A DNA stretch of 64,000 nt. Origin: Amycolatopsis taiwanensis DSM 45107. Its GTDB lineage: Bacteria; Actinomycetota; Actinomycetes; Mycobacteriales; Pseudonocardiaceae. The stretch spans positions 1 to 64,000 of the forward strand of contig NZ_JAFB01000033.1 in assembly GCF_000519205.1 (NCBI RefSeq). The letters run 5' to 3'. Position 1 is the stretch's first letter. Every line of letters begins with the position of its first letter. The notes under the pieces are model-generated. The model did no database searches, was not told the DNA's origin, and was given only the letters and a program-made list of their open reading frames with translations. This document shows positions 1-9,969 of this stretch, piece by piece. A program made the translations under genes and the position numbers.

Positions 1-30
1 TGCCGCGCCTCAGAAGGTTGGCGAGGTAAT
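1..30 (+). repeat. Left terminal inverted repeat of the IS630 element
   Basis: This stretch begins TGCCGCG and ends AGGTAAT. It matches the reverse complement of 1155-1184 at about 23 of 30 positions, with the conserved blocks at its outer and inner ends. Confidence 0.7.
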
Positions 31-88
31 GGCCCATAGTTCGACGCGCTGATCGGGCCTGGCAGGCTGCTCGGGGGAGGTGGTGCCT

Positions 89-1177
89 GTGGCTCGTCAG
101 CCCGAGGTGTTTGTGCACGAGTTGGAGCCCGAACAAGCACAGCGCTTGGTGAAGATCACCAGGTCGACACGGGACCGGGTTCGGTTGCGTCGAGCCGGGA
201 TCGTGCTCGCGTCGGTGCAGGGCCGGTCCGCCGGTGAGATCGCAGTCATGTTCGCCGCGACCGAGAACTACGTGCGGGAGGTGATCCACGCGTTCAACCA
301 GCAGGGGTTCGCGGCATTGGACCCAAAATGGAGCGGCGGTCGACCAGCTAAATTCGGTCCGGCCGCCCGCGAACTCCTCTGCCGCATCGCCCGCAGCGCT
401 CCCTGCGAACTCGGGCAACCGTTCACCACCTGGAGCCTCACCAAACTCGTCGCTTACCTGCGCGAACACCACCGGCTGGCCGTCTCCGCCGAGACCGCGC
501 GACGCATCCTGAACAAGGCCGGCATCAGTTGGCAGCGCACGAAAACGTGGAAGGCCAGCCGCGACCCGGACTTCGCCGCCAAGATGGCTCGCATCCTGAA
601 CCTGTATGACCATCCACCCGTCGACGGGCGGGTGATCTGTGTCGACGAGTTCGGGCCGTTGAACCTGCAACCCCGCCCTGGCCACGGCTGGTTCCGCCGC
701 GGCCAGCCGGCACGCCTGCGCGCCACATACAACCGTCACGCCGGTATCCGGCAGATGTTCGCCGCGCTCGATCTCACCTCGGGTCAGGTGTTCTACCGAT
801 TCCGTGACCGCAAACGCTGGCCGCAGTTCCTCGACTTCTGCAAACAACTCCGCCGCCGCTTCCCCACCGGGAAGCTCTATCTGATCTGCGACAACTACAA
901 ACCCCACGGCAAAGCCGAGGTCACCGCCTGGTGCACCGACCACGGGATCGAGCTGGTCTACACACCGAGCAACGCGTCCTGGCTGAACTGGGTCGAGTGC
1001 GAATTCACCGCGCTGCGCTACTTCGCCCTCGATGGCAGCGACTACCCCTCCCATGCCGCCCAGGAAGCCGCCATCGCCGGCTATCTCCGGTGGCGCAACC
1101 GGCATTGCCACCCGAAACGTCACTTCGCAGTCGGCTCGAAGATCCGCCGCCCAGATTACCTACCCAACGTTGCGTGA
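89..1177 (+). CDS. IS630-family transposase (DDE superfamily)
   Basis: The 362-residue protein has an N-terminal helix-turn-helix region followed by a DDE catalytic core. The three acidic positions are visible as CVDEFG (near residue 186), LICDN (near 267) and NWVECEF (near 302); the last two are about 34 residues apart, the DD34E spacing of IS630/Tc1-mariner enzymes. GTG codons at 80, 83 and 89 could all start it. I chose 89 because the GGGGGAGG ribosome site at 73-80 then has about eight bases of spacing. No frameshift or internal stop is seen, so the enzyme may be active. It is unrelated in function to the catabolic genes that follow and marks the left edge of the region as open to insertion. 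Confidence 0.85.
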   Translation: MARQPEVFVHELEPEQAQRLVKITRSTRDRVRLRRAGIVLASVQGRSAGEIAVMFAATENYVREVIHAFNQQGFAALDPKWSGGRPAKFGPAARELLCRIARSAPCELGQPFTTWSLTKLVAYLREHHRLAVSAETARRILNKAGISWQRTKTWKASRDPDFAAKMARILNLYDHPPVDGRVICVDEFGPLNLQPRPGHGWFRRGQPARLRATYNRHAGIRQMFAALDLTSGQVFYRFRDRKRWPQFLDFCKQLRRRFPTGKLYLICDNYKPHGKAEVTAWCTDHGIELVYTPSNASWLNWVECEFTALRYFALDGSDYPSHAAQEAAIAGYLRWRNRHCHPKRHFAVGSKIRRPDYLPNVA

Positions 1178-1184
1178 CGCGGCA
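1155..1184 (-). repeat. Right terminal inverted repeat of the IS630 element
   Basis: Read on the minus strand it starts TGCCGCG and ends AGGTAAT, mirroring positions 1-30. It runs through the last codons and the stop of the transposase, so changes in the repeat are constrained by the coding sequence. Confidence 0.7.
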
Positions 1185-1185
1185 C

Positions 1186-1663
1186 TATGTATGGCTGTGA
1201 TCGGGTGGTTCGGGACGGTAGCCGCCGAGGACAGCCAGCGCTGCAGCGCTTCTTTACCGGCACCGCCACCGATGGAGAAAATGTGCCGGGTCATTCTTCG
1301 ATCAGGTGGGCGTGGTAGGGGTGAGAGTCCGTCTTTGCGATCCAGGCAAGCTTGTGACGTTGATGCTCGGTAAGGTTTTCATCCGGGAGGTATTGCGCCA
1401 CGGTACGGGCAGTCTATGCGGCAGCATCCGCCGACACATGGTGATCTGAGCGCACCGGTCCGGCCCGAGCACCTCCACACCGTGTCGCGACGCCGCGCCC
1501 GCCGTGTGTCCGCCTCCGCGAGCGCCGGCACGGCGCCCAGATCGAGGACACGCCACCGCCGCCGACCCCGCCCTGCGTCATTTGACCAACTGGCGTGGCA
1601 CTTGCCAAAATATCCGCTGAGGCACCAACGTGAGATGGCGCGCTGCAAACGGATCCGGAACAG
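1186..1663. other. Intergenic stretch with transposase remnant, otherwise no gene seen
   Basis: About 480 bases separate the insertion sequence from the alpha/beta hydrolase stop codon. Only the remnant at 1291-1400 is recognisable. Short open frames exist on both strands, but their arginine- and proline-rich translations look like shadow frames of GC-rich DNA. Confidence 0.6.
1291..1400 (-). pseudogene. Remnant of a second transposase, ISL3-like C-terminus
   Basis: The minus strand reads an open frame that includes ENLTEHQRHKLAWIAKTDS and ends at a stop at 1291-1293. The pattern NLT-x-x-Q-x-x-KLAWIA followed by a Y-rich tail is typical of the C-terminal part of ISL3-family transposases. There is no start codon or catalytic region, so this is a decayed fragment. 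The family call is from memory of the motif and should be tested by a protein search. With the neighbouring IS630 copy it suggests a repeated insertion site. Confidence 0.45.
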
Positions 1664-2629
1664 TCACGAATCCAGTGCTCGCAGGAAGTTCAACATGATC
1701 CGGTTGACCTCCGCGGGCGCCTCCATCTGCACGAAATGACCGGATCCGGCAATCAGATGTTCCTCGGCCAGGCCCGGCACCCTGGCCCGCAGTTGAGCCA
1801 TGGAGTCGGCGCCGGTGATCTGCCGCACCGGGTCCTTGTCGCCGGTGATAAAGCATACCGGCACCGTGACCGGCTCGTCGGGTCGTTGTTGCTTCTCGTG
1901 CCAGATGTGGTCGTTCGCGCGATACCAGTTCAGGCCGCCGGTGAATCCGGTTCGCGTGAATGTTTCGACGTAGTGGTCGAGTTCGGCCTGTGACAGCCAT
2001 GGCCACGGCAACGGCGGCGCCTGCGGAAGGACGTCAAGGTAGCCGTTGCCCGTACTCGGGTGGGCGAAGATGTCGACATATCGGTAACCACCGGACAGTG
2101 CCCAGAACACTCGACGGAGGAAACCGCCTGGGTCGCCGTCGAGTTCGGCGTCCGCGACCCCGGGTTCCTGGAAGTAATGCAGGTGAAGGAAGTGTTCCGC
2201 CGCCACCTTCGCGTACGCGGTGCTCGGCAGGATCGGCGAGGTGGCCGTGCGGGGAACGGACAGTTGGATCAGCGCACGCACCCGGCCAGGCGCCCATTGC
2301 GGGAGATCCCAGACCAGCGCGGCGCCGAAATCGTGACCGACGAAGACGGCACGATCGATCTCCAGCGCGTCCAGCAGGCCGACCATGTCCGCGACGGTAT
2401 GGGCGCGGTTGTACTCACGTGGATCGTCCGGCCGATCGGTACCGCCGTAACCGCGCATGTCCGGCGCGATAGCGCGGAAACCGTTGGCGGCGAGCACCGG
2501 AAGTTGATGTCGCCAGTTGTACGCCAACCCGGGAAATCCGTGGCACAGCACGACCGCGGGTCCGTTGCCCTGCTCGACGATGCGCATCCGGATCTCGCCG
2601 ACGTCGATACGGCGGGTCAGCGCGTCCAT
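1664..2629 (-). CDS. Alpha/beta-fold hydrolase, epoxide hydrolase type
   Basis: The 321-residue soluble enzyme carries the HGFPG oxyanion motif at residues 30-34 and the nucleophile elbow VGHDFGA with Asp100 rather than Ser. It also has a late catalytic histidine in GSGHFVQ near residue 298. An aspartate nucleophile with HGFP points to the epoxide hydrolase and haloalkane dehalogenase branch, which opens epoxides or displaces halide through an ester intermediate. The ATG is preceded by GAGGAGACGGT. The gene overlaps the end of the upstream NTF2-like gene by 13 bases, so the two are translated as one operon, divergent from the MFS gene. The substrate is unknown; epoxide opening during terpenoid or steroid ring breakdown would fit the surroundings. 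Confidence 0.8.
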   Translation of the reverse strand: MDALTRRIDVGEIRMRIVEQGNGPAVVLCHGFPGLAYNWRHQLPVLAANGFRAIAPDMRGYGGTDRPDDPREYNRAHTVADMVGLLDALEIDRAVFVGHDFGAALVWDLPQWAPGRVRALIQLSVPRTATSPILPSTAYAKVAAEHFLHLHYFQEPGVADAELDGDPGGFLRRVFWALSGGYRYVDIFAHPSTGNGYLDVLPQAPPLPWPWLSQAELDHYVETFTRTGFTGGLNWYRANDHIWHEKQQRPDEPVTVPVCFITGDKDPVRQITGADSMAQLRARVPGLAEEHLIAGSGHFVQMEAPAEVNRIMLNFLRALDS

Positions 2630-3033
2630 ACCGTCTCCTCGATCAGTTGCCTTGAGCGCCAGCCCTGACCGGTCCGTACCAGATCATGGTGATAGTAGCC
2701 GCCGCAGTAGAAGAATTCTCCCGCTTCGTTCTCGTTCAGAGAAATCATGGGATTGGTGAAATAAGCGGTCACGTGGGCGGTGTCGCCGTCGAGGCGGACG
2801 GCGAGTTGCCCGAGTATGTGCTGGCGTCGGACGAATTCCTTCAGCGCGACGGCGAGCCAGGCCTTCACTTCCGGGTAGGAACCGGCGATCCCGCCCGCCG
2901 AGGTGTAGTCGATCAGCGCATCCGGCGTGAACACGTTGTCAAGAGCGTCCCATTCCGCGGTGTCGATCGCCCTGGTGTACACGGTCAACAGATCGGCGAT
3001 CTCGATCCGGTCCGATATCTCCTGCGCGGTCAT
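2617..3033 (-). CDS. NTF2-like (SnoaL-type) small protein
   Basis: The 138-residue protein begins TAQEISDRIEIADLL and contains the pattern YTRAIDTAEWDALDNVF, typical of SnoaL/NTF2-fold polyketide cyclase and dehydratase-like proteins. These form a cone-shaped pocket that binds hydrophobic small molecules; some are isomerases or dehydratases (ketosteroid isomerase shares the fold). The conserved tail pattern GGYYHHDLVRTGQGWR is also present. GTG at 3034-3036 is an alternative start just before the chosen ATG. Its stop overlaps the downstream hydrolase gene. The exact reaction cannot be read from the sequence, but an isomerase or dehydratase role on the same ring-type substrate is plausible. 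Confidence 0.7.
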   Translation of the reverse strand: MTAQEISDRIEIADLLTVYTRAIDTAEWDALDNVFTPDALIDYTSAGGIAGSYPEVKAWLAVALKEFVRRQHILGQLAVRLDGDTAHVTAYFTNPMISLNENEAGEFFYCGGYYHHDLVRTGQGWRSRQLIEETVWTR

Positions 3034-3078
3034 CACGACACGTGCCTACCGGTGGGCCCGGTAGCGGGCGGCTACGGG

Positions 3079-3093
3079 TCTCACTGAGCGGGA
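3079..3093. promoter_or_regulatory. Palindromic regulatory element, copy 1 (TCTCA-N5-CGGGA)
   Basis: The element lies between the divergent NTF2-like and MFS genes, about 70 bases before the MFS start. It sits inside a perfect 6-bp inverted repeat, GGTCTC at 3077-3082 and GAGACC at 3092-3097. Its central bases CTGAG are close to the CTGAT of copies 4 and 5. Confidence 0.55.
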
Positions 3094-3164
3094 GACCGGC
3101 GACGGTGCGGATCCGGCCTGGTCATGATCCGATCGACCGGTGACCCGCATCGAGAGGCAGGCGG

Positions 3165-4628
3165 ATGGACTCTGGCGTGACCGACGGCGCTCCGGCCGCC
3201 ACGGCGCACGGGCCGTCGGGTGGAAAGTACCATCCGATCCGGATCGTGGTACTGATCATTTTGCTTACCGAGGTATTCAGTTTCGAGTTCAACATGGTCA
3301 TGCCGGGCCTGCCCAATGTGGCCGCGGCCTTCCGCACCACCGCGGTAAGCCTGGCCGTGTCGGTGCCGTTGCTGGTGAGCGCCGTCGTGGTGCCATTGCT
3401 GGCGAAATGGGCCGACATCAGGGGGAAGAAGCTGACCATGCTCGGCGGAACCGGCGTTTTCCTGGTGGGGAACGTGCTCTGTGCGTTGGCTCCCACGTAT
3501 CCGGTCTTTCTCCTCGGCAGGGGCTTGACCTCCTTCGGCATGGTCGGCTCGGTGATCAGCTACGGGTTGATCCGTGACCTGCTCCCACCGAAGTGGGTGC
3601 CGATCGGGATCGGCGGCCTTGGCACCGGAATCGGGGTCGGCGCGGTAATCGGTCCGCTGGTCGGCGGCACGTTGACCGACAGCTTCGGCTTCCGCAGCGT
3701 CTTCTGGTTCATGATCTGCTACGCCGGCGTCATCGGGGCGCTGGTACTGGTGTTCGTGCCGGAGTCCCGGGTGCGCATCAGGCAGCGGCTCGATTTCGTC
3801 GGTGCGACCCTGCTCGGCATCGGCGTCGCCGCACTGATCTACGCCAGCATCGTGCCGTCGGCGCGAATCGTCGCCGGTGTGCTCGGCATCCTGCTGATCG
3901 TGCTCTTCGTCATCGTGGAGCGCCGCACGGACCAGCCGCTTGTCTCGATGCGGTTGCTGGCCCGGCCCGCGCTTTCGATGACGCTGCTCAACTCCGGTCT
4001 GGTCGGATTCATCGTCGGTGCTCAGGGGGTGTTGTTGCCGCTGTTGCTGCGCACTCCGGCGTTGCCGGGGCGCGGAGGCCTCGGCCTGTCCGCGATTGGA
4101 TACGCGGTGAACTTCTCGCTGGTGATGGGAACCTGCTCGGCCGTGTGCGGGTTTCTCGCGGGGCTGGTCAGCAAGCGGTCCGGCGCCCGGCACGCGCTGC
4201 TGGTCAGCACGGCCGGCTGGACGGTGCCGATGGTGCTGCTCGCCGCCGGGGTGATCAACGACAACTGGCTGGTCCGGCTGGTCGCCTTGTTGATGGGGAT
4301 AGCACAGGGCTTCTACTACGCCTCGACGGCGAATCTGATCATCGATGCCGTTCCGGCGAAGATGCAGGGCATCAGCGCCTCGATGAAGTACACGGTGGAA
4401 CAGGGGATCGGGTCGATCGCCGGGGCAGTGGCCGGTGCGGTCATCGCCACCGACATCGTGCAGGTCGTGCCCGGCACCGGCGCGATCGTCTATGGCAGCA
4501 CCGGCTTCCGGATCGCGTTCGGCCTGCTGGCGGTGGCGGGTGCGCTCGCTGTGGTGGTTGTGCTGCTGATGCGGCACGGCAGGACACCGGCGACGGGTGG
4601 TGCCGCACCCGATTCCGACCCGGGGTGA
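3165..4628 (+). CDS. MFS transporter
   Basis: The 487-residue protein is dominated by hydrophobic segments, about twelve to fourteen membrane helices. After the second helix it has the loop WADIRGKKLTMLGG, a form of the major facilitator signature G-x-L/W-x-D-x-x-G-R/K-K. The charged cytosolic tail is short. It most resembles drug/H+ antiporter-type carriers, so it may export a toxic intermediate or import the substrate; direction cannot be read from the sequence. The ATG is preceded by GAGAGGCAGG. The gene stands alone on the plus strand, convergent with the alkylsulfatase-like gene only eight bases downstream, and shares the palindromic promoter element with the sulfatase and sulfotransferase genes. 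Confidence 0.85.
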   Translation: MDSGVTDGAPAATAHGPSGGKYHPIRIVVLIILLTEVFSFEFNMVMPGLPNVAAAFRTTAVSLAVSVPLLVSAVVVPLLAKWADIRGKKLTMLGGTGVFLVGNVLCALAPTYPVFLLGRGLTSFGMVGSVISYGLIRDLLPPKWVPIGIGGLGTGIGVGAVIGPLVGGTLTDSFGFRSVFWFMICYAGVIGALVLVFVPESRVRIRQRLDFVGATLLGIGVAALIYASIVPSARIVAGVLGILLIVLFVIVERRTDQPLVSMRLLARPALSMTLLNSGLVGFIVGAQGVLLPLLLRTPALPGRGGLGLSAIGYAVNFSLVMGTCSAVCGFLAGLVSKRSGARHALLVSTAGWTVPMVLLAAGVINDNWLVRLVALLMGIAQGFYYASTANLIIDAVPAKMQGISASMKYTVEQGIGSIAGAVAGAVIATDIVQVVPGTGAIVYGSTGFRIAFGLLAVAGALAVVVVLLMRHGRTPATGGAAPDSDPG

Positions 4629-4636
4629 GCACGCGG

Positions 4637-5935
4637 TCAGCCTTCCGCGGCACCGAGTTCCGCCAACCGCCCACGGGAGGCGTTGATCGCCGTGCGGTAG
4701 ATGCCACGCGCCTGATATGCGGTCTCGTCCGCCAGGCGCGCGGTGAACACATCTATCAGGCAACGATGCGCTTCGACGCTGTCCGGTTCGCCGAGTACCG
4801 CCCATTCGGCCAACTGGCAGGCCAGCGGAAGGTTGGAACCGGCCAGCTCACGGGCGCGGACCACGAACGCGCCCGCACCTCCGGCCAGCGCGACCAGTTC
4901 GCGGGCGTGCTCCGCGGTGGTGGGCGGAAGCAGGTCCGCCGGCCGCCCGTTCCACCAGCCGCCGTAGCGGCGGATCACGTTGCGCACCACGAACTCCGGC
5001 CGATCATGGATCGGCCGCAGGTAGGGTAGGTTCGCGAACCGGCTGGGCGCGCGAAAGCCGGTGACGATCGCGTTGTGGTCCAGCCCCGCGTTCAGCGCGC
5101 CGATCGTGTATTCGGTGATGTACTCCAGGTATGCGGCCATGGTGGTGAGCCGCTCCCGGATGTACTCGACACCGAGAAGTGGCATGCCATGGCCCGCCAG
5201 CACCGCGTGCGGCTCGTGTGCGGCGATGGCTCGAATGTTCCGCGCCCACTCTTCGGGGTAGCGCTGTACCTTCTGCGGGTTGCCGGCATTGGGAAAGCCG
5301 TCGATCCACAGATCTCCCACACAGGCCAGCTTCCTGCCGGGCACCCAGACCCAGGTCGCGTCGTCGGTCTCGCCCATGGCGTGGCGCAGGATGATCTGCT
5401 CACCACCCACCGAGATGGTGAGCGAATCCTCGTAGGTGGTGTCCGGCCAGAAGAACTCGTCCACTCTGGACGGCCACCACGTCGCGGGGCGGCCGGGCCC
5501 GGGACCCCCGGACTGTCGCGTGTTGGCCGCCGCGTTGTAGGCGGCGGTCCGGGAGTAGCGCCTGAACCGTTCCACCACATTGCGGTGGGCGATGATTCGC
5601 GGCGGACGTCCGCCCTCGGCCAGGAAGGGGCCGAGGCCGAAGGCGTGATCGATGTGGCCGTGCGTGTAGATCAGCGTGTGCAAGGGCGCCGAGGTCACGG
5701 ACCGGACCAGGGACAGCAGCTCCTCGCCGTCCTTGGGCAGCCCGCAATCGACGAGCACGATGCCTTCGTCGGTGTCGATGACGCCGGCGTTGGCCACGTG
5801 GGCACATACCTGCCAGGCCCGCGCCGCCACCGGGATCGCCCGGCCCCTGGGTGCGGTCCACGCCGCGAACGCGCCGCCCATGGAATCCCGCATCGTCGCA
5901 GGTACCACGGCGGATGTGGCATCGTTCATGCTCAT
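4637..5935 (-). CDS. Metallo-beta-lactamase-fold hydrolase, alkylsulfatase-like
   Basis: The 432-residue enzyme has the metal-binding motif THGHIDH (His92, His94, Asp96, His97) and a second half with [15 protein letters not shown], a pattern of the alkylsulfatase dimerisation domain. This points to type III alkylsulfatases (SdsA/BDS1), which hydrolyse primary or secondary alkyl sulfate esters with two zinc ions. The C-terminal SCP2-like domain of the longer family members seems to be missing. ATG codons at 5935 and 5929 and GTG at 5944 are possible starts. It is divergent from a formylglycine-type sulfatase and shares its promoter element, so two unrelated sulfate-ester hydrolases are probably co-expressed. 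Confidence 0.75.
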   Translation of the reverse strand: MSMNDATSAVVPATMRDSMGGAFAAWTAPRGRAIPVAARAWQVCAHVANAGVIDTDEGIVLVDCGLPKDGEELLSLVRSVTSAPLHTLIYTHGHIDHAFGLGPFLAEGGRPPRIIAHRNVVERFRRYSRTAAYNAAANTRQSGGPGPGRPATWWPSRVDEFFWPDTTYEDSLTISVGGEQIILRHAMGETDDATWVWVPGRKLACVGDLWIDGFPNAGNPQKVQRYPEEWARNIRAIAAHEPHAVLAGHGMPLLGVEYIRERLTTMAAYLEYITEYTIGALNAGLDHNAIVTGFRAPSRFANLPYLRPIHDRPEFVVRNVIRRYGGWWNGRPADLLPPTTAEHARELVALAGGAGAFVVRARELAGSNLPLACQLAEWAVLGEPDSVEAHRCLIDVFTARLADETAYQARGIYRTAINASRGRLAELGAAEG

Positions 5936-5978
5936 TCCCGACACCAGGTGACCCCAATCGTCGACGCTGCACGAGTCA

Positions 5979-5993
5979 CCTCGTCATACGGGA
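5979..5993. promoter_or_regulatory. Palindromic regulatory element, copy 2 (CCTCG-N5-CGGGA)
   Basis: This is the least perfect copy, with 8 of 10 fixed positions. It lies between the divergent alkylsulfatase-like and sulfatase genes, about 80 bases before the sulfatase start. The conserved half CGGGATC is intact. Confidence 0.45.
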
Positions 5994-6073
5994 TCGGTAA
6001 CCGGGGGCTATCCCACATCCTGATGAGTGAGATCGGCCGAGACGGGCAGCTTGTCGGCGACGATCATGGGCGC

Positions 6074-8428
6074 ATGGCGACGGACGCGCGTGGGATCCCG
6101 GATGACCTGCCGCAGGAGTCACGCGCGTACCGGGGATTTCAGGGACGTATCGGACGGACCATGGCCGGGTCTCGTCCGTGGTGGCCGTCGCGCCCTCAGG
6201 CGGGTGCGAACGCCCCGAACGTCGTGGTGGTGCTCTGCGACGACCTGGGCTACTCCGACGTCGGCTGCTTCGGGTCCGAGATCGAGACCCCGAACATCGA
6301 CCGGTTGGCCGCGGAAGGACTCCGGTACACCAACTTCCACGTCACGCCGATGTGCTCGCCGACCCGGGCGGCGCTGTTGACCGGCCGCAACTCGCACGCG
6401 GCCGGTGTCGGCTACGTCGCGCACGCCGACCCGGGCTTCCCCGGCCACGCGATGGAACTCGCCGACGACGTCAGCACGATCGCGGAAGTGCTGCGGGACA
6501 ACGGTTATTCGACCTGCATGGTGGGCAAGTGGCACCTGTGCAAGGATGCGGACGTCACCGACACCGGGTCGAAGCGGTCGTGGCCGGTACAGCGGGGCTT
6601 CGACCGTTTCTACGGGATCTTGGATGGCATGACGGACATGTTCCACCCGCATGCCCTCTATCGCGACAACTCCAGGGTCACCCCGGAGACCTACCCGGAC
6701 GACTACTACTTCACCGATGACCTCACGGACGAGGCGATCCGGATGGTCCGTTCGGTGAAGGCCTCGGATCCGGCGAAGCCGTTCTTCCTGTACTTCGCGC
6801 ACGGTGCCGTGCATGCGCCGTTGAACGCGCCTGCGGCGGACATCGAGCGGCACCGCGGTGCGTATGACCGCGGCTGGGATCGGGTGCGCGAGGAACGCTT
6901 CGCGAGGCAGCGCGCGAACGGCGTCGTCAAAGAAACCACGAAGCTGGCTCCGCGCAACAGTGAACCCGGCGACGATGTTCCGCCGTGGGACGAGTTGTCC
7001 GCCGATCAGCGTATGGTTTTCGCCCGCTATATGGAGGTTTACGCCGCCATGGTGCAGACCGTCGACCGGTCGCTCGGACGGCTGCGGGCAGCGCTGGAAG
7101 GGCTGGGCGAGTGGGACAACACGATCGTGCTCTTCACCTCCGACAACGGCGCCTCGCGGGAAGGGGAGGCGCAAGGCACCACCCAGTACTTCGATGTGCT
7201 GCGCCACTATCACGGCGGCGGTGATCTGGAAGGGGAGTTCGAGCGGGATCGCCGGGCGATCGACGAGATCGGTGGCCCGAGATCGCTGCCGCACTACCCG
7301 CGCGGCTGGGCCATGGCCTCCAACACGCCGTTCCGCCTCTACAAGATCAACACGCACGCCGGTGGGCAGTCCGCGCCGGCGATCGTGTCGTGGCCGCGGC
7401 GGCTTTCCGGGGTAGCGGGTGAAATCCGTCGGCAGTACGTGCACGTCACCGACGTCTTCCCGACCGTACTGGAACTCGCCGATGCCACCGCGCCGGATCA
7501 TCGCTACGGTGTTCCCCTCAAACCGTTGGCAGGAAACAGTTTCGCTGGGTCGTTGACCAATGGCGAAGCGCCCGAAACACATCGTGAGCAGTACTACGAG
7601 ATGCAGGGCCATCGCGGCTACTACCGCGACGGCTGGGAGATCGTCACCCGGCACGTGCCGTTGACCAGGTTCGGCGACCACGAGTGGGAACTGTACGACC
7701 TGCGCACGGACCCTGCCGAGACACGGAATCTGGCCACGGAACATCCGGAGATCGTCGCCGATCTCGCCGCGCGATGGGAACGTGCGGCCTGGCAGAACCA
7801 GGTCTTCCCGCTCAACGAAGGGTCGGGGATCCAGCGTGCCCAGCGGCCGGAGCGCGAGGATGCCTTCGCCCGGCCGGTTCGTCTGGTCCCCGGCACACCC
7901 ACGTTGGAGCGTTACCGCTCGCTGATGCTGGTCTACCGCCGCTCCTTCCGCGTCACGGTGGACCTGGACTTCGAGATCGGCGACAGCGGTGTGCTGTTCG
8001 CGCACGGTTGCCAAAGCGGCGGCTATTCCCTGTCGATCGACGCCGGCCGGTTGTGCTATTTCCACAACAATTCCCAGGAAATGTGCGAGCTGGATCTCGG
8101 TGCCGTCGCGCCGGGGAGGCAGGAGATCGTGCTGGAGGTGACGGCGCTCGAGGGCGGAACACACGTGGACGTGCGGGTGGTGGTCGCGGGCCGGGTCCGG
8201 GGATCGGCGGACGGGCTCGGAATGCCGATGGGGCAGGCGATGTTCCAGGGCATCGACATCGGCATCGACCGCGGGTCGCCGGTGTCCTGGGCGCGCTTCG
8301 ACAAGCACGGCACGTTCGCCTACACCGGGACGATTCTCGGCGTGACCTGGACCCCGGGCGAACACGCGGCCGGCACCGGGCCGGAAACACTGGAGAAACT
8401 GCGAAGGATCGGGATGGCCTACGAATGA
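6074..8428 (+). CDS. Arylsulfatase, formylglycine type
   Basis: The 784-residue enzyme has the metal-binding DD pair in LCDDLGY (residues 55-60) and the [12 protein letters not shown] signature. Cys94 of that signature would be converted to formylglycine by FGE. Length and the C-terminal beta-rich region ([15 protein letters not shown]) match the AtsA-type bacterial arylsulfatases. There is no signal peptide, so it should act in the cytosol on imported or internally made sulfate esters. The open frame extends far upstream, but residues before MATDARG do not resemble the family; ATG at 6023 is the alternative start. Its stop overlaps the next gene by ATGA, coupling it to the KstD-like oxidoreductase. 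A steroid-like sulfate substrate is an inference from that partner. Confidence 0.85.
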   Translation: MATDARGIPDDLPQESRAYRGFQGRIGRTMAGSRPWWPSRPQAGANAPNVVVVLCDDLGYSDVGCFGSEIETPNIDRLAAEGLRYTNFHVTPMCSPTRAALLTGRNSHAAGVGYVAHADPGFPGHAMELADDVSTIAEVLRDNGYSTCMVGKWHLCKDADVTDTGSKRSWPVQRGFDRFYGILDGMTDMFHPHALYRDNSRVTPETYPDDYYFTDDLTDEAIRMVRSVKASDPAKPFFLYFAHGAVHAPLNAPAADIERHRGAYDRGWDRVREERFARQRANGVVKETTKLAPRNSEPGDDVPPWDELSADQRMVFARYMEVYAAMVQTVDRSLGRLRAALEGLGEWDNTIVLFTSDNGASREGEAQGTTQYFDVLRHYHGGGDLEGEFERDRRAIDEIGGPRSLPHYPRGWAMASNTPFRLYKINTHAGGQSAPAIVSWPRRLSGVAGEIRRQYVHVTDVFPTVLELADATAPDHRYGVPLKPLAGNSFAGSLTNGEAPETHREQYYEMQGHRGYYRDGWEIVTRHVPLTRFGDHEWELYDLRTDPAETRNLATEHPEIVADLAARWERAAWQNQVFPLNEGSGIQRAQRPEREDAFARPVRLVPGTPTLERYRSLMLVYRRSFRVTVDLDFEIGDSGVLFAHGCQSGGYSLSIDAGRLCYFHNNSQEMCELDLGAVAPGRQEIVLEVTALEGGTHVDVRVVVAGRVRGSADGLGMPMGQAMFQGIDIGIDRGSPVSWARFDKHGTFAYTGTILGVTWTPGEHAAGTGPETLEKLRRIGMAYE

Positions 8429-9969
8429 CGGAACGCAGCTGGGACGAAGAGTGCGACGTGCTCGTGGTCGGTTCCGGGGGTGGCGCCCTCACCGGCGCAT
8501 ACACCGCCGCACGCGAGGGAATGTCGGTGATCGTCGTCGAGGCGACGGATCGCTTCGGCGGCACTACCGCCTATTCCGGTGGCGGATTGTGGTTTCCGTG
8601 CAACGCGGTGTTGAGGCGCGCCGGAGATGACGACACCCCCGCGGACGCGAGAACCTACTATTACTCCATCGTCGGCGACCGGACACCCCGCCAGCTGCAG
8701 GACGCGTTCCTGGCCACCGGTCCTCGGCTGGTGGACTACCTCGAAGCCGACGAGGACTTCGAGTTCGTGGTGTTTCCGTGGCCGGACTACTACGGCTCGG
8801 CACCGAAGGCGCGGGGGAGCGGGCGGCACATCATGCCGAAGCCACTGGCACCGGACCGCATCGGCGCCCTGCGCGACGTGCTGCGCGCGCCGCTTCCGGT
8901 CGAGCGGGCCGGCGAGCCGTTACCCGACCAGATCATCGGCGGCCAGGCGCTGATCGCAAGATTGCTGCTCGCTCTGTCGAAACTGGACAGCGCGAAGTTG
9001 TTACGGGAGATGGTGTGTGAGCAGCTGATCCGGGACGGCGACACCGTCGTCGGAGCCGTGATGACCGGCCGCGATGGCCGTAGTACCGCGATCCGGGCCA
9101 GGCGCGGTGTGCTGATCGCCTCCGGTGGGTTCGAGCGCAACCAGCAGATGCGGACGCGCTACGGGGTGCCCGGCGCGGCACGCGATGCGATGGGCCCGGC
9201 CGGCAACCTCGGCAAGGCGATACAGGCCGGGATCGACATAGGCGCGGACACCGATCTGATGTCGGAGGCGTGGTGGTCGCCCGGACTCACCCATCCGGAC
9301 GGCACATCGACGTTCTCGCTGTGGTTCACCGGCGGCATCTTCGTCGACAAGGGCGGGGAGCGGTTCGTGAACGAGTCGCTGCCCTATGACCGGCTGGGCC
9401 GGATCGTGATCGACCGGATGGCCGAAGGCCGGGTTGGGCTGCCGTACTGGATGATCTACGACGATCGCGCCGGTGAGCGTCCGCCAGTTCAGTCCACGAG
9501 CGTCCCGATCGGACGGACGGAGGATTACCGGCGAGCCGGGCTGTGGCACAGCGCCGACACGCTCGAAGCGTTAGCGGAAGAAATCGGAGTTCCGGCCGAT
9601 CGGCTGACGGCCACCGTGAAGCGCTTCAACGCGTTCGCGGAATCCGGTACGGACTCTGACTTCCATCGCGGCGACGAACCCTACGACCGGTTCTTCGCCA
9701 ACGGCGGCTCGCCGCTGGTGCCGATCGAGAAGGCCCCGTTCCACGCCGCGGCGTTCGGAATCTCCGACCTCGGCACCAAGGGCGGGTTGCGTACCGACGC
9801 CTGCGCCCGAGTGCTCGACACGACGGGCAACGTGATCAAGGGCCTGTACGCCGCGGGGAACTCGATGGCGGCGGTCAGCGGCACGGTGTATCCCGGTGGC
9901 GGCAACCCCATCGGCTCCTGCATGGTGTTCAGCCATCTCGCCGCACTCGACATGGCGGGCAAGCCGTGA
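8425..9969 (+). CDS. FAD-dependent 3-ketosteroid delta-1-dehydrogenase-like oxidoreductase
   Basis: The 514-residue flavoprotein starts with the FAD-binding segment [15 protein letters not shown] and [14 protein letters not shown], both hallmarks of KstD and fumarate-reductase-like enzymes. Near the C-terminus it has [13 protein letters not shown]; Tyr489 and Gly493 are in the spacing of the KstD catalytic Tyr-x3-Gly. KstD inserts a C1-C2 double bond into ring A of 3-ketosteroids; other members act on different cyclic ketones, so the exact substrate is open. It overlaps the sulfatase upstream (ATGA) and the SDR downstream (GTGA), forming a tight operon that runs to the first sulfotransferase. 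Confidence 0.8.
   Translation: MTERSWDEECDVLVVGSGGGALTGAYTAAREGMSVIVVEATDRFGGTTAYSGGGLWFPCNAVLRRAGDDDTPADARTYYYSIVGDRTPRQLQDAFLATGPRLVDYLEADEDFEFVVFPWPDYYGSAPKARGSGRHIMPKPLAPDRIGALRDVLRAPLPVERAGEPLPDQIIGGQALIARLLLALSKLDSAKLLREMVCEQLIRDGDTVVGAVMTGRDGRSTAIRARRGVLIASGGFERNQQMRTRYGVPGAARDAMGPAGNLGKAIQAGIDIGADTDLMSEAWWSPGLTHPDGTSTFSLWFTGGIFVDKGGERFVNESLPYDRLGRIVIDRMAEGRVGLPYWMIYDDRAGERPPVQSTSVPIGRTEDYRRAGLWHSADTLEALAEEIGVPADRLTATVKRFNAFAESGTDSDFHRGDEPYDRFFANGGSPLVPIEKAPFHAAAFGISDLGTKGGLRTDACARVLDTTGNVIKGLYAAGNSMAAVSGTVYPGGGNPIGSCMVFSHLAALDMAGKP

Larger units (their letters stand above)
1..1185 (+). mobile_element. IS630-family insertion sequence, apparently complete on the right
   Basis: One transposase gene is flanked by imperfect terminal inverted repeats: 1-30 on the plus strand and 1155-1184 read on the minus strand agree at about 23 of 30 positions, including the outer seven bases TGCCGCG. 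The right repeat overlaps the transposase stop codon, as in compact IS630 elements. A TA follows at 1186-1187, consistent with the TA target preferred by this family. The left end lies at or within a base or two of the window start, so the left TA cannot be seen. Confidence 0.8.

Noticed and set aside
1416..1739. Plus-strand open frame of 107 codons after the insertion sequence
   Set aside because: Arg/His/Pro-rich translation, no ribosome site, and it runs into the antisense of the hydrolase gene.
3081..4805. 574-residue open frame on the minus strand opposite the MFS gene
   Set aside because: Its translation is rich in Arg, Asp, His and Gln with no family pattern, while the plus strand encodes a clear transporter. 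It is a shadow frame caused by high GC.
5075..6073. Upstream extension of the first sulfatase frame, giving 1117 residues
   Set aside because: It runs antisense through the alkylsulfatase-like gene and its translation has no sulfatase features; the family begins at MATDARG.
6119..8365. 748-residue open frame opposite the first sulfatase
   Set aside because: The composition is that of an antisense GC frame and there is no recognisable domain.
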